A stretch of 29,013 nt of DNA from Sphacelaria rigidula (lineage: Eukaryota > Phaeophyceae > Sphacelariales): assembly GCA_964200075.2 (NCBI GenBank), contig CAXNAA020000090.1:1-29013 (forward strand), given 5' to 3'. This document shows positions 8,620 to 20,000 of this stretch, in pieces. The notes below the pieces were generated by a model that had not been told where the DNA came from, made no database searches, and saw only the letters and a list, made by a program, of their open reading frames with translations. A program made the position numbers and the translations under genes. How positions within the stretch are numbered: the stretch's first letter is position 1; each line of letters starts with the position of its first letter.

Positions 8620-11276
8620 TGAATTGTAACAGGCCTTTCTTCCTCTTCCGAGCATTGAAAACACAATGTCCGCATCTATGTTACCTCATCTTGTTTTTTG
8701 TATTCGGACACAACCGTCACTTCGTGGACCTGCTGTTCGTACTCGAAGGTCACTGCTGTTTAGAGAAAGGCACAAAGACGAAGACTGTGACTGAGGTTCC
8801 GATTCCAACGCTGGACGGGTGGCTCAATGGTCAGACGGGTATATGGTGGGTGGGTGCTCTCAAGGAAGGTCATAGGACGATGTGGGATGGGCACGTTGTG
8901 ATGAGCTGGGCAATGGTATTCATTCCCGCATACCCTGAGGTGAGAAATTCCCTGTTTGTGAAGCCGGCAGGAATTGAGTTGTATCGCTGTGATGTATGCC
9001 ACCGTGATACCCCGTAGTGGGGTTATTATTTTACACCAAGCGCCTCACGCCGAGTATAATCCAATTACCCGACTCCTTTGGGCAGGCGCACAGTTCGGTC
9101 GGTTGGCTATCGAGTTGGTTCACAGTAGGCTCCGCTGTTCCATCTGTTGTTGCCCTTTTCGACCCAATTTTCAGCATTGAACCTGGACCTTCAGTATCCA
9201 AGTAAAAATGATGCCGATTTGGCACACATGTACCCCTTGGCGGTCAGAGGGTAAATCTTGGAGCTTGTGACTACACGAGATATCTTGGGAGTGCAGTTCT
9301 TAGGTGTTTCTATACTGGCTGAACGCATTCGTTGCATGCATTGTGGAATGGATTACGTCCATATCTACACGGACCCGCGCGTCTCGAGATCCTCCACTTT
9401 CATTCTCATCGGGGATGCACGTATGCGTGATGAGTCTTCCTTTGCGCCGGTCAAACGAAAACCATGTTCGATGTGTATGTATACCACGCTCCCCCAATCC
9501 ACTCCACCTTTGTTATGTGCGCGGAAGGCGTATTTACCTGGAAAAACCGGAGGTGGTTGATTGCTTGATGGGTGGCAGGACCTCGTATACACTAAAGAAA
9601 GGGCTCAGCACAGCTCAGGCTAGAAAATTTAAATTCATCCCGTCCGCTTTCGGGTAATCGTCGTGCCTAGAAGAATGGACACATTGAATATTTCGAAGTG
9701 GGACACCTGTACATGTTCCATTTTGTGACGGGGTTTATCCATCGAAGCAAGCGCAAACCGAGTCTAGTCCCCCGAAGTTCTCCTGTTCTCATGCATTTGA
9801 GGCAGCACGAGCCCACACATGTTGAGTACTGTACCACACACCTCTTTATGACACCAAACGCCAGAGCAGCCTTTATGAGAGCAGACTGAGTTCTCATGAT
9901 GTACGAATACCTCTCATCCCAAAGACAGCTTTTCCAAAATGTCGTTCGTTTAGAACGTGAATGTTGCCTACTTTTTTCTCGGCTTGATCAACTGCAGCGG
10001 AACATGACCCTTGCTCACCGGCTGCTTCCCAATATCTCACCTCGGATCACAAGGTACGACTGTAGTAGTTCGTAAAACTTTTCAAAAGGGTTCGGTCAAC
10101 CAAACGAGGATATTTGAAGAGCGATGCTTCATTCTGTGTACGCGGTGCTCGAAATGTGCCCTGTTGACGGGCAACAGAACAGAGTACACAACCGATCATG
10201 GACGACAGTGATCGTTATGTTCGAATTCTCCTCGGAGTTGCTCAATTGGACATCCAACGTTTGTCCACGGGATACTGACTCGTGCGTGTATGCACTGTTG
10301 TCCAAAGCATTCCGGTGTGAACATGTCCGGTAAGCAGCCGAGCACGGAGCTGGCAATCGAATTTATGTCGTCAAAGTTCTGCCGTTCGTTCGGTCACGTA
10401 AACACCTGTGTGCATGTGCATGTGCATTTGATTTCTGTACACGTCAGAGCCACGACGGACGCCAATTCTGCAAGGGTAGGTGGAGAAGGGCAACTCAATT
10501 GAGGGGGATTTTGAAAGTTGTGCTTGAATCATTGAAACTGAAGGTGGGGTATTAGGGATGGCTGTCCAGTTATTTCCAGTTATTTCTTGGGTACGCCTCC
10601 TAGACTCCACCCTAACCTGAGGACCTCAAGTACGTCTTACAAAATACCATGCAATTGGGTGTACTCTACTCGACCTGCCGGTAATTCTGTTGTCTGCATA
10701 TAGCATTCAGGAAGCCATTTCCGCTGTCTGCATATAGGCGCGTAACGGGGAAGAGATAGATTGATCCCTTGAGACCACGCACTCATCCCGAGGAAGAGGA
10801 GGGGTCTAAAGGTTGAGGAAAAAAAAGTGTGTATGTCAAGTCGGAATTTCTCAGTGCCTTGTGAAGGTTTTCACATCTCCTGATATGAGCTCCTCTTTGT
10901 TAGGTGGAAATATGATTATCCGAAACCGGTTCGTGTATAGTCCAGGCATTTCGGTAAGCTTGAGCTCCCCAGGTACAGACCAGGGTGAGGTATCGTTTGA
11001 TCGGCACATGGGACGGTCATTGCTGATGTTGGAATGCTTCGCGCAGGGACCTTCATTTCGGTTGCACAGTGTAGATCCCTTCTTCATCAACGATCGTGAT
11101 CGAATCTGCGGATGTGTTCCCGTCACCTCTATTCACGGACAAAACTGTATCGACGGAGACGAATGTTTTACTGCTGCGGCGCATTGTGGATGGTGGTGCG
11201 CTGTACCCTACTGTAAGTGGTGCGTCAGGGTTGGGTTTCTGGGTCTCATATAGAGCTGTACTCGACTGTCCGTCAG
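8620..11276. other. Gene-poor stretch without a supported gene
   Basis: ORFs up to 146 codons (for example 10813-11253 and 8619-9017 on the plus strand) have no recognisable motif, no matching splice partners and comparable antisense ORFs. A fragment of the CCCTTTG MITE family lies at 9197-9253. A GTGCAT triplicate sits near 10411-10428, and GTCTGCATATA is repeated near 10695 and 10728. Confidence 0.4.
9197..9253. mobile_element. MITE fragment (CCCTTTGAC family), copy M2
   Basis: Read on the minus strand it gives an ACCCTCTGACCGCCAAGGGG end followed by the subterminal AAATCGGCATCATTTTTACT, the same order as in the other copies. The opposite end was not found, so this appears to be a single-ended remnant. 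Confidence 0.55.
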
Positions 11277-11370
11277 CGCTGTACCGCAGACAACCCTGTA
11301 CCGTGTGTCGAGTAGTTCTGGCGACGCTCTACCGCAGACAACCCTGTACCATGTGTCGGGTAGTTCAAGA
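11277..11370. repeat. 48-bp tandem repeat, two units
   Basis: CTACCGCAGACAACCCTGTA-type units begin near 11277 and 11325. Each carries ACCGCAGACAACCCTGTACC followed by a GTGTCGRGTAGTTC tail. Only a few mismatches separate the two. Confidence 0.8.
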
Positions 11371-12349
11371 CAATATTTCGGCTGTGGGATATCGGTCTCC
11401 AGTATTCGGTCCCATGCCCCCCGTCCGATCCACGACATCCCACAGCTTCGAACTGAAGTACGTTCTTTCAAATTTGGAACAGTTGATCAAGGGGTACTGA
11501 CAAGCACCGTAAATCTTGAACGGTGTCATATTCACTGTACCCAGCACCCCACGAAGTGCAGTACGTGTACACATGAGGTTAGGAAAATGGGATGCCGTGA
11601 CCTGTCTGGAAGGACCGAAATTTTGAACTTGGCTACCGCAGCTCGGGGGTCCCTCGGCGCATTTCACGCGGGGTGTAATATTCGTGCTTGTGATCCACCG
11701 ATCAACTCATCCATAGCTGTCGTGTTTATGACTGATTTATACCGAAAGTTTTCCTTGGTACACGTGCAGGAATGTCCACGCGTGTCTCAGTGCCGTAGAC
11801 AATACTCATGAGTTGGACCAGCCTCTGTATGGCATGTTGCTGTCAAACAACACCCCGTGGCTGCGTCGAGGCATCCGATCCCACTTGCTGTTGTTGGTTT
11901 CGTATACTGTATCTAGTATTCGATTTTTTCACAGCCCCCCCCAGGATTACATGGGGTTGTGTTCACCTGCTTTGTGATCATCGATGGCTGATGCCTTTTG
12001 TGCTGGGGTCTCGTCGGAGGCCCTCATGTATTTTTCGACAGGGAGATTTCCCACATTTTTTTTCACAGTAAACCCTTCTCACGTGATCGACCCCCCCATC
12101 AACATTAAAAAAGCAGTGTTCATCGTTTTACACGCAGGCACGATTCCAAATTCTGGGTCGCGCGGGAGAGACGTAGCACTCTGCCGTCCTGTCGTGGTGT
12201 ACGGTCCGCACTGACTTTACTACCGTGATACATTGCGTGAGCAATACATGGTGGGCTGCGCGACGCAAGATGATCACGAAGGGAACACTTCTTGCTTCAC
12301 TAACTGAGTGTCGAAGTGACGATCGTGCCTTTTCACTCCGCGGTACTCG

Positions 12350-12780
12350 GTAGTGGTTGACTGAAAGGACAGCGCGGACAACAGCAACCGTGCTGTACTG
12401 TATGTGACTGCAGAAGTACAACAACACTAGCACTATTCATGGCCTTGTGTGTACCTTCAGTACGGTCCTGTACCTACAAGGCTTGGGTGCGTAGGCAGTC
12501 TGTACTGCGTAGCGATGTCCCTTTGCAATAAGCTGCATGCACAGACCCAAACTGAGCTGCGATTCGCTGCACTGTTGTAGTGCTCGACTGTGAGGGCAGC
12601 ACAGACAACAGAGCGGTGTTGTATTATTAAATGTAATACAGTGGTATCACTACCAATCTTAGTCTTGAGTGTGCTGTCAATCGGGTCCTGTCTATGCAAG
12701 GCTTGGATGCGTGGGCAGTCTATAAGTCATCGCGACAGCTGTTCGCAACACGCTGCATGCACAGACCTGAACTGAGCTAC
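12350..12780. repeat. Diverged ~227-bp tandem duplication
   Basis: Unit 1 (12350-12576) and unit 2 (12577-12780) share blocks in the same order: GTAGTGNTYGACTG, GACAACAG, GGTCCTGT, CAAGGCTTGGRTGCGT, GGCAGTCT, GCTGCATGCACAGACC and AACTGAGCT. A much weaker third start may follow at about 12806. No coding signal was seen in either unit. Confidence 0.7.
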
Positions 12781-13356
12781 AATACTGCACAGACTACCTC
12801 TAGACTGTCCTGTCTGTACAGCACTCGTCATCGACCCTGCCCGCTGCTTACACCGGGTAAAGGGCCGATACGGTACTAGCGAGTGAAGGACACTGATGCA
12901 ACACGCTGAATGCCCGCGAGCACCAGCGACAGCAGTAGTGATGGCAGCAAGACCAGCACAGGTGCGACAGGTGCTGTCGTGGCCGTAAGGTGTGTTTGAT
13001 GACATTTTTCGATAGCACAAGGTTATCGTAAAATCACGTTTTTTTTACTATGATTTTCTGACGACCTTGGATTGTCGAAAAATCTCACCGGAAAATTTTC
13101 CATCGAAAAATGCGTTTTCTGATCACATAATAAGCCTTGAAAGAGTTTTGGTCATTCATCAGTAAACGCGTTTCTCGATGGTGATCTTTCTATACACGAG
13201 AAGTAGCCTTGCGAAGACATGCCATGAGCGCACTGGGACCACAGTTGACTCGACTTCTTGGTTGTGCGACATTAGCTGTCGAGTTGGATTGCTGCCACCC
13301 TCATGCTCTACGCAGTTCTCCATCCATTCGCAATCAAAGCGTTTACCCTTGAGCGA

Positions 13357-13556
13357 ACTCTTATGGGAGCGTTTGAAGTAACAATTTCAGAAGAGTTTTT
13401 TTTTCTTTGTCATCATGGTGGACGGGCACAAAATCCACAACTACGGCAAAGAAGAAAAGATTCAGTCGTTCAAAATAATTGCAAAATAAAATTCCAAAAA
13501 AAAAAAAGTCGGTTAAAATAAGTGCAAAATATAATTCCAAACGCTCCCATGAGAGT
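13357..13556. mobile_element. MITE with ACTCTYATGGGAGCGTTTG terminal inverted repeats
   Basis: The left end (13357-13387) and the reverse complement of the right end (13525-13556) share ACTCTYATGGGAGCGTTTG and a weaker AT-rich continuation, giving a 200-bp non-coding element with about 30-bp inverted ends. The interior is A/T-rich and includes a degenerate direct repeat ending in AATTCCAAA (13469-13541) and an A run. No clear target-site duplication could be read, so the superfamily is undetermined. It is unrelated to the neighbouring CCCTTTG family. Confidence 0.7.
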
Positions 13557-13565
13557 TGGCCTTAA

Positions 13566-13701
13566 TTTGGGAACTAGACCCCCAAGGAGTGCTGATTTTT
13601 GTTTTGGTGAATCGGCATGATTTTCAGTCATTTTTGAGTCAAAATGATGCCGATTCACAAATATTCACAAAACAAGAATCAGTACTTGCGTTCCCAAAGG
13701 G
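13566..13701. mobile_element. TTAA-flanked foldback MITE E1
   Basis: Inverted arms meet near 13630. The inner arms are GTGAATCGGCATGATTTT and its partner AAAATGATGCCGATTCAC. The outer arms share GATTTTTGTTTTG / CAAAACAAGAATC and end in TTTGGGAAC / GTTCCCAAAGGG. TTAA occurs on both sides (13562-13565 and 13702-13705). TTAA duplication with CCC-starting ends is the signature of piggyBac-type elements, so this is a candidate non-autonomous piggyBac-like MITE. Confidence 0.6.
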
Positions 13702-13705
13702 TTAA

Positions 13706-13841
13706 GCCTTAGACCGCGAGATTAGTCTTTCTCGATCATGTATACTTTTTTTCACTTAGGGGTACCTAGCTCATCTGAATTATTCATACTTCTTGAATTT
13801 GATGCCGATTCAACAGATGACCTACTCTCCCTGTCAAAGGG
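13706..13841. mobile_element. TTAA-flanked MITE E2 (inverted relative to E3)
   Basis: It starts directly after the TTAA at 13702-13705 with GCCTTAGACCGCGAGATTAG and ends TCAAAGGG before CCAA. Internally it carries GATGCCGATTCAACAGATGA. Read in reverse complement, E3 follows the same order block by block. E2 has an extra segment of about 30 bp in the middle. Confidence 0.6.
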
Positions 13842-13845
13842 CCAA

Positions 13846-14182
13846 CATAAGAGGCGTGCTGATTTACTGTCGTTGTCGTTGTTGTTGTCGTCGTTGTCTC
13901 CACATTGAAAACCGTTCCAAAATCTGCGCGGTACACTCGTACCGGGCATCTGATGCGGCTTCTGTGGTCACAGGCTCGGTACCTATGAAAATGTATGGGG
14001 GAATCAAACAAATCCAAATAACAAAAAATACCTTGATGAAGACTCACAAAACGCGATACAATCAAAACAGGGATGAAAGCTGAAAAAGAGAGTACATACG
14101 ACTGACCTCACAATGGTATCAGGATTATCAGCATTAAACGTCACCCGGTCACTTTTGCTGAAAGACATTCGTCGCTCAAGCC
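13846..14182. other. Spacer between MITEs with a CGT/TTG-rich microsatellite
   Basis: An imperfect trinucleotide run (GTCGTTGTCGTTGTTGTTGT and onward) occupies about 13868-13900. It yields mirrored low-complexity ORFs on both strands, which I do not consider genes. Confidence 0.55.
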
Positions 14183-14186
14183 TTGA

Positions 14187-14287
14187 ACCCCCTTGGACAG
14201 CGAGAGTAGGTCACCTGTTGAATCGGCACCAATTTCACTTGAAAAAAGTACACATCATCCAGGAAGACTAACCTCGCGGTCTAAGGG
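14187..14287. mobile_element. TTAA-flanked MITE E3
   Basis: The left end is ACCCCCTTGGACAGCGAGAG, preceded by TTGA. The right end, on the minus strand, is CCCTTAGACCGCGAGGTTAG, preceded by TTAA (14288-14291). About 100 bp long, this is the cleanest short form of the family. The interior carries TTGAATCGGCACCAATTTCA. Confidence 0.6.
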
Positions 14288-14291
14288 TTAA

Positions 14292-14467
14292 CCGCGATGG
14301 AAGGTCACATAGTGAATCGACATCAATTTTCACTTGGAGAAAGTTTGCGTGGTCTGGATCGGCTACCCGCATTGGCAATGCGCAATGCGGGTAGTCGATC
14401 CAGATCACGCCTTCTTCTCCAAGTGAAAATTGATGCCGATTCACCAGATAGCCTCCTCTCGCCGTGA
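14292..14467. mobile_element. Foldback element E4 with ~70-bp arms
   Basis: The left arm (14303-14374) and right arm (14382-14453) are inverted copies with few mismatches and a loop of about 7-10 nt. Each arm contains the family's subterminal block (ATCAATTTTCACTTGGAGAA). The inner parts (TGGATCGGCTACCCGCATT) pair with their complement near the centre. It begins at the TTAA shared with E3. The structure looks like two family members fused head to head, and the RNA or single-stranded DNA would form one long hairpin. Confidence 0.75.
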
Positions 14468-14469
14468 AA

Positions 14470-15670
14470 ATATCAAATTACAGGGTGAACGAGGAGAAGA
14501 AAAATATACACTGTGAGACGTGATCGAGTTTGAAGTTTCTCCGTTTGCCCACAATGACGAGGTTCATGTCATGAACGCGGACGTGTACACTCCCGACCGT
14601 TGGGGCCACGTTTTATCATGGTCTGAGGGAAGTCTCTGAAACTGTGTTGTGTGTTGTCGTCCCTTCTATTCTGGACGCCGGTCCATACCTTTCGGTGTAT
14701 GTGGGCGCATCAGCCGTAGGCTTACGTTGCGTATGCGTGTTTTTTCCTTGAAAGTAAGCTCCAGTTTTTATCATTTGTTCCTTGTGTTGAAAGCCCCACC
14801 AAGTTTTTTTAGCGCGAGTAAAGCACGCTTGATGCGCCTCATTCCCGTCCTTGTTGGGGCGTTGTGGCGGTATCCCGTCACGAGGCGCGCCTTCTAGCGT
14901 GAGGACAAGACGAACAAGTTAGGCATTTCAAGTTTTGTTCATAATTTATAACGAAAAATCAAGCTTTTCCTCCATTACCGAGTTTGGAGGCCAAAACCCG
15001 CACACCTATACCCTTATCCACATACGGAAACAACAAACGCCACTACACCTACGATACTTGATACCCCGCCCACTTCAGACATAATAACTGCACACTGCAA
15101 GTCATCGCCAGAGGGATGAGCAGAATTCATGACGGTAGCTCTCGTTGTCTTTCCACGGTCAACCTGGTTTTAGGGCGTGGTGAAATGACCACATGGTGAC
15201 ATGTACACTCCTTCCCGGCTTTCCCGGTCGACCCTGTGTTGATGTAATTATCACGTTTTAGTAGGAAATCGAGACCCGAAAAACCCACTGGAAAACTAGG
15301 GAACGGTGTACTGAGTGCAAGTCATATCATAACCAAGCTCCCGACCGCCCTGCGCTTGGAAACCTGCGAAGGCTTATCTGGGCCATGAATAGGGTCCCCG
15401 CACGGTCTTGACAGTTGCATCATACTCAGCAAAAACCCCAGCGCTGGTCATCCGGGTCTGGTCGATAAATTTCGCCTCGCCGTGATTGAGCAGGTCGCTC
15501 GAAGACTTGTTTTTTTAATATTTTACTCACGCAGGGTCAATCCTGTGTTGGTGAGGGGTCGGTTCCAAAAGGGTTGAGCCAATTATAAGCCTTGCGCCAA
15601 ACAGGCCTATTTAAGCTCAAAAGAAGAAATTAAGCTAAACCATATGCGTGCATACGGAACTAAAGCCTAA
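14470..15670. other. Gene-free stretch
   Basis: Nothing beyond one 82-codon ORF without features (14649-14897). AAAAGGGTTGAG near 15577 resembles a single MITE end but has no partner. I see no RNA gene here. Confidence 0.4.
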
Positions 15671-15860
15671 TCAGCCGGGATCACACAGGAGGGAGGTCAA
15701 CACACGAGCTTTTTCCCTTTTTTGTTGTTGAGTACCCCACCTCTCTTCTGCGGTGCTTGCCTTCTTTTTATCGCTAGAGGGGTTCAGCGGTCCCTTTCCC
15801 TCGTCGACCGTTAGGTCGAATTTTGTGTACCCACTACATGGTCGCTCTCCACTGCGTATA
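15671..15860 (-). mobile_element. SINE-like body, copy B (headless)
   Basis: This stretch aligns with 3802-4003 over nearly its full length. Shared blocks include a CACACAGGAG start, TTCTGCGGTGCTTGCCTT, CTCGTCGACCGTT and TTTTGTGTACCCAC, then GTCGCTCTCCACT. The tRNA-like head of copy A is absent: similarity ends at about 15855-15860. Headless copies are typical of SINE truncation or of an unequal insertion. The two copies show that this is a dispersed family. Confidence 0.75.
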
Positions 15861-16155
15861 CTGTAAAGGCAAATAATGTTTTCAGCGATGTTTTCCAGAG
15901 GATACCGTTCACACAGCCCTGCCTTGTTCGTGAAAATTCCTTCGAGGTTTGCATATCCCGAGCATTTAGCCTTCGTGCAGGGAGTGTTGCTGGTCATCAT
16001 TCATCTGAAAGCAGGATCCAGGTCCATCCCTCACACGTACATCCGCACACTGTATACGAATTCATGTCTTCCTCAGAGACAGCACCAACGCCATCGATTG
16101 TCGTGCAGCGTTCAAAGCTTGCTCAATGGGCATCCTAGCGTCTTGCTAACATACC

Positions 16156-16200
16156 ATGGCCTGGGGTCCTTGGGGCGGCCTCTCAAAGCAGCTACAGGCG
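16156..16200 (+). CDS. Candidate short first exon (MAWGPWGGLSKQLQA)
   Basis: A short ORF opens at ATG 16156 and could end at a codon boundary before GTGACC (16201), giving phase 0, which would fit the phase-0 acceptor at 17025/17026. Tiny first exons encoding a Trp/Gly-rich, then amphipathic N-terminus are known in golgin-type coiled-coil proteins. A strong acceptor (T9CAG) at 16284 shows that splicing signals exist between them. The donor is weak (C at +5) and the homology is only an impression, so this is a hypothesis. Alternatively the gene starts at ATG 17044. Confidence 0.25.
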
Positions 16201-17043
16201 GTGACCGCTATGTACGCGCCCAATCAGTCGAAAATAGTGTGAAAGAATGAAGATAATGTATCCACGTCGTCTTTTTTTTTCAGGTATCGAATATCCACAA
16301 GACTCGTGATCTCACGATGCCAGTAAAAAAGGGGTTTTAACCCCGCGAATCTCGTGTTTTTCGTTCGAAGCGTGAGAGATCGAGGAGGCGAAATAAATAA
16401 GGTGAAGGCTGCTCGGTTGCGGGATTGTTGATGCTTGGACTGAAGTATGCGATTCGTCAGCACGACCGAGGACCCGTACCGGAGACAAGGTGTGGGAGGC
16501 TTTCACAATCGTTGTGACACGGGACAGTGTCGACTCGAGCCCTCTCCTTTCTCTACCTCCCCTAAAAGGACCACCTCGTCAGCCTGTTGCCCCAAACTCG
16601 TTGCGACCCACCGAGAGGGGTGGTGGACTTTTATTCTTGTACTCGGGAGGGTGATACGCGTGACGCTCTGTTCGGACGGTCGTCGACTTGGCCTTGACTC
16701 TCTGTTCGCCACCGCAACGTTCGCAGCCCAGCTGCCATGCTTGTTTTTGTTTGAATCGCTGAACATGCCGCGCTCCGTCCCCCCTCCCCTTCAGCTCCGT
16801 CTCGAGAGGGATGCGTGGTTGGTCGTTGAATGAACGGGGCAGGCAGCGATTGAGTATATTTCCCCCCACCCCCCCCCTACTCCGTGCTCTCCTCCCGTGC
16901 TTCTCCACTGCTCCGCTACTCTGTTGCGTTTGTGGATCCTCAAATGATTTGAAATGAAGCCGAAACACTCACCCGCTCAGTATCCACATCGCCGCTTCGC
17001 CTCACCCCACCTTTGAACGAGACAGCTGGCTGCAAAGAACAAC

Positions 17044-20000
17044 ATGGAAGTGTGGAAGGACAAGTGCATCAAGGGCAGCCGACGGGTCGCGCGCACGGGA
17101 GAGCTGGCACGGAAGATCGCAGACATCGTGGCGGATGATGAAGATGCAGAGCCGGAGTGTGTCGTTCACACCCACCTTTGTATTTTGCTCGCTGAGGGCG
17201 ACGATCTAGATCTCAAGCGAAAACGAATGCAAGGTACCGCAACCCCACGTGCAGGGGCCAGCGGAGGATTCACGCCGGGGAGCTCGGTGGACGCGGGTGG
17301 GCTGCAGTCGATGTCGTCTAGAAGTGGGAGTATTGATATGACGGGGGTTGGCGTGCCGCCCAGGCCCAGAGACTCTTACGAGGGGGGTGGAGTTCCCACA
17401 TCAGACGAAGCTGGGGGGATGACTCTTGAGGTATGTGATGCAATCACAGCGGAACTGGAATCTAAAAACTGTTGTGCTCACCTTCCCGTGTGAACTCCGC
17501 TGATGCATGCGCCCACTTATACACCGAAAAGTGCAGCCTGACGTCAAGGATGCCATTAGACGGTGTTACACACAACACTGCTAGACATGTTTGGCGAGAA
17601 AAACCGCTTTGTGTCATCTCACGACCAGGTGCAGACTGACGTCGAGAATGCATGTGACTGTATTACACACAACACTGCTAGGCATGTTTGACGAAAAAAC
17701 GCTTCATGTCATCTCATGACCTTGGCGTTCAAAAGGATTTCCGGGGTTACACTCAACACACGGCGGTGATGATCGCTATTCTTGTACCTACGATCGCGCA
17801 TGACCTTTTACAGTGGCAGTAGCCGGTTCCCTCCAGCACAGTGTACCTGTAGCGTTGCTTTTCCTATCCTCGCGGTCACGGCTACACCTTTGAAGTCACC
17901 CACTTCGGGAAATGAAGTCCTGTAATCCGACTCATGGGATCCTCTCCGTCGCAATTATTCCTCACGTCGAAGCCAGGGCAAGGTTTACGTCATCTCCGCC
18001 TTGATCGCCTCGACCGATAAAAGCGATGATGTAACACAACACGGGCGTGTCAGCACAATTCATTAAAGTGTAGTTTGCAAAACATCGACGCCATATCTTC
18101 CTTTGTTGACTCTTTCATGTGTTGTAATGGATGTCGATGGTATGCACCTCGCGCTCTGACAACGAGTTCGAGAGTTCGAGCTAACGTGATGAAAACAAGA
18201 ATAATCATGTGATGAGTCGGAATTTCGTCCCTGCCCCCCCCCCCCCCATGTATGTCCAGGAGGCGCTAGAGCGGGTGGAAAAGTACAGGGATAGGATTCG
18301 TGCCCTCAAGGACGACCGCCAGGCGAAGAAGGCTACGGTGAGATTCGCGGGTATACTCTAGCCTCTGCTGCACGCACAACCCCGGTCACAATGGACGCCA
18401 TTTCTCCGAGAAATCCGCCTCTTTTTCATGTCTGACGCGCAAAAAACACTTCGATGTCGGCTGCAAGCAACACGCGAGTGCGTTCCTTCCACGAACAAAA
18501 TGATTTATGCACTCCGAAGTCGTACTTCACTCAGTATCTGTTTGCTGTGAGCCCTCGAGAAATGATTGCAAAATTATCGGTCACATCAGCAACTGCTTTA
18601 TTTAAGTGGTGAGCTTTCATAAGGAATTTAAAAGATGAAGTTGAGGAATTGTGGCCCTGCAATTCAAACCGCATACAGGAGATGATCCTGGGCAAGCATC
18701 CATGACAAGCGTCCTTTCTCCTTTGTTGAGCGGTTATGTTACTGCCGTATCGAGGTGCAGGGAGACTGTCCCCATGCTGCAGAGGGGGTACCATCAATAC
18801 ATGACCTCGAATAAGAAATTTACGAACAAGGGCATACCACAGCTCGGAAGCATTCACGCAATCACGAGAAATCAGTGATTTGGGTGTGTGTTTGAGGGAG
18901 AAGGGTGGACGTTTTACGCTTATCCTGGATGATGACGGTCGTCTGTGTTCGACACCACCCGGTCGACGGACGATGATTTTTTTTTGTATGCGACCTTCAG
19001 AGCGGCCTAGAACACCGCCCTGTCACATATCGAATGACGAAATCTCTCTTCTTCGTGTCCGAATAATCCAATACAGTGACGAGAGTTGAGACTCTACTGT
19101 TGTTTTGCCCCCATTCTTGCGTTTCTTGCTACTTTCCTGGTTTTGCACACAGCTTGCCCGTCTGGAGGATGACTTGCGCCGCAAAGAAGACGTGTTCGCC
19201 AGGGAAAACGATCGGCTGCGACAGGAACGTAACGATCTCAGGGCGAGGGCGAAGGTGTTGAGGATGGATGTCGAAGACCTTAGACGCGAGGCGTGAGTGG
19301 CTGACTGCCCATTTCTTGACGCGTTAATGAATCTTGAGGCGGGGAAGTAGCCAGTTGGACTCCCTGCATGCTCTATTTCTCAAGAGTCCCTCGTGTGTGC
19401 GTGTGTGCGTCTGTCCCGGTATTTCATACACAAATCACGTGTAATAGTACTGGGATGCGCAGGCGCTATGCTGTCAAGACGTTTGAAGGGAAAAACGTGG
19501 CATCTTCGGAAGATGCATTCCTGTCCGTTGAATCCCTTCTCCGTGTGGTACGCCATGTCTGTCGGTCTGTGGATGTAGCTGGAAATATCCTCATCGTTAC
19601 CTTACATCTCTTCCTTTTGGTCACCACGATTGAAGAGTTTGTTTGATGGCCCCCGCCCGCCCTATCCGCACCCTACCGCCACCTTTCTCCACACACACAC
19701 ACTTGGAACTAGGAACTCCGGAATATCCGTTGAACATGTGGATCAACTCCGATTCGATGTTGACCGGCTTCGCCGCGAGCGCGACGACGCGAGGGCAGAA
19801 GCCATGCGCTGGCTCGAACAAGAAAAGGCCAAGCTCGAAGCCAACGCGCAAGCGACCGCGCTGGCCGAAGTACACAAACAGCGCAGCGCTGCTGCTGCCG
19901 CGGGTAGCGTTCAAGAAATGGGGGCGGTAGGAGATTTGGGAATGGTGGTCGACGCGAACGGTAAACGTGACAACTCTGCCAAGGCCGCGGCGGCTATCGC

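Noticed and set aside
8619-9017. 132-codon plus-strand ORF
   Set aside because: An antisense ORF of similar quality exists and nothing in the protein is recognisable.
9088-9150. tRNA-like text (GGTCGGTTGGCTATCGAG)
   Set aside because: No A/B box pair at the right spacing and no cloverleaf.
10813-11253. 146-codon Cys-containing plus-strand ORF
   Set aside because: No spaced Cys pattern of a known finger or secreted fold, no partner exons, and it overlaps the start of tandem-repeat territory.
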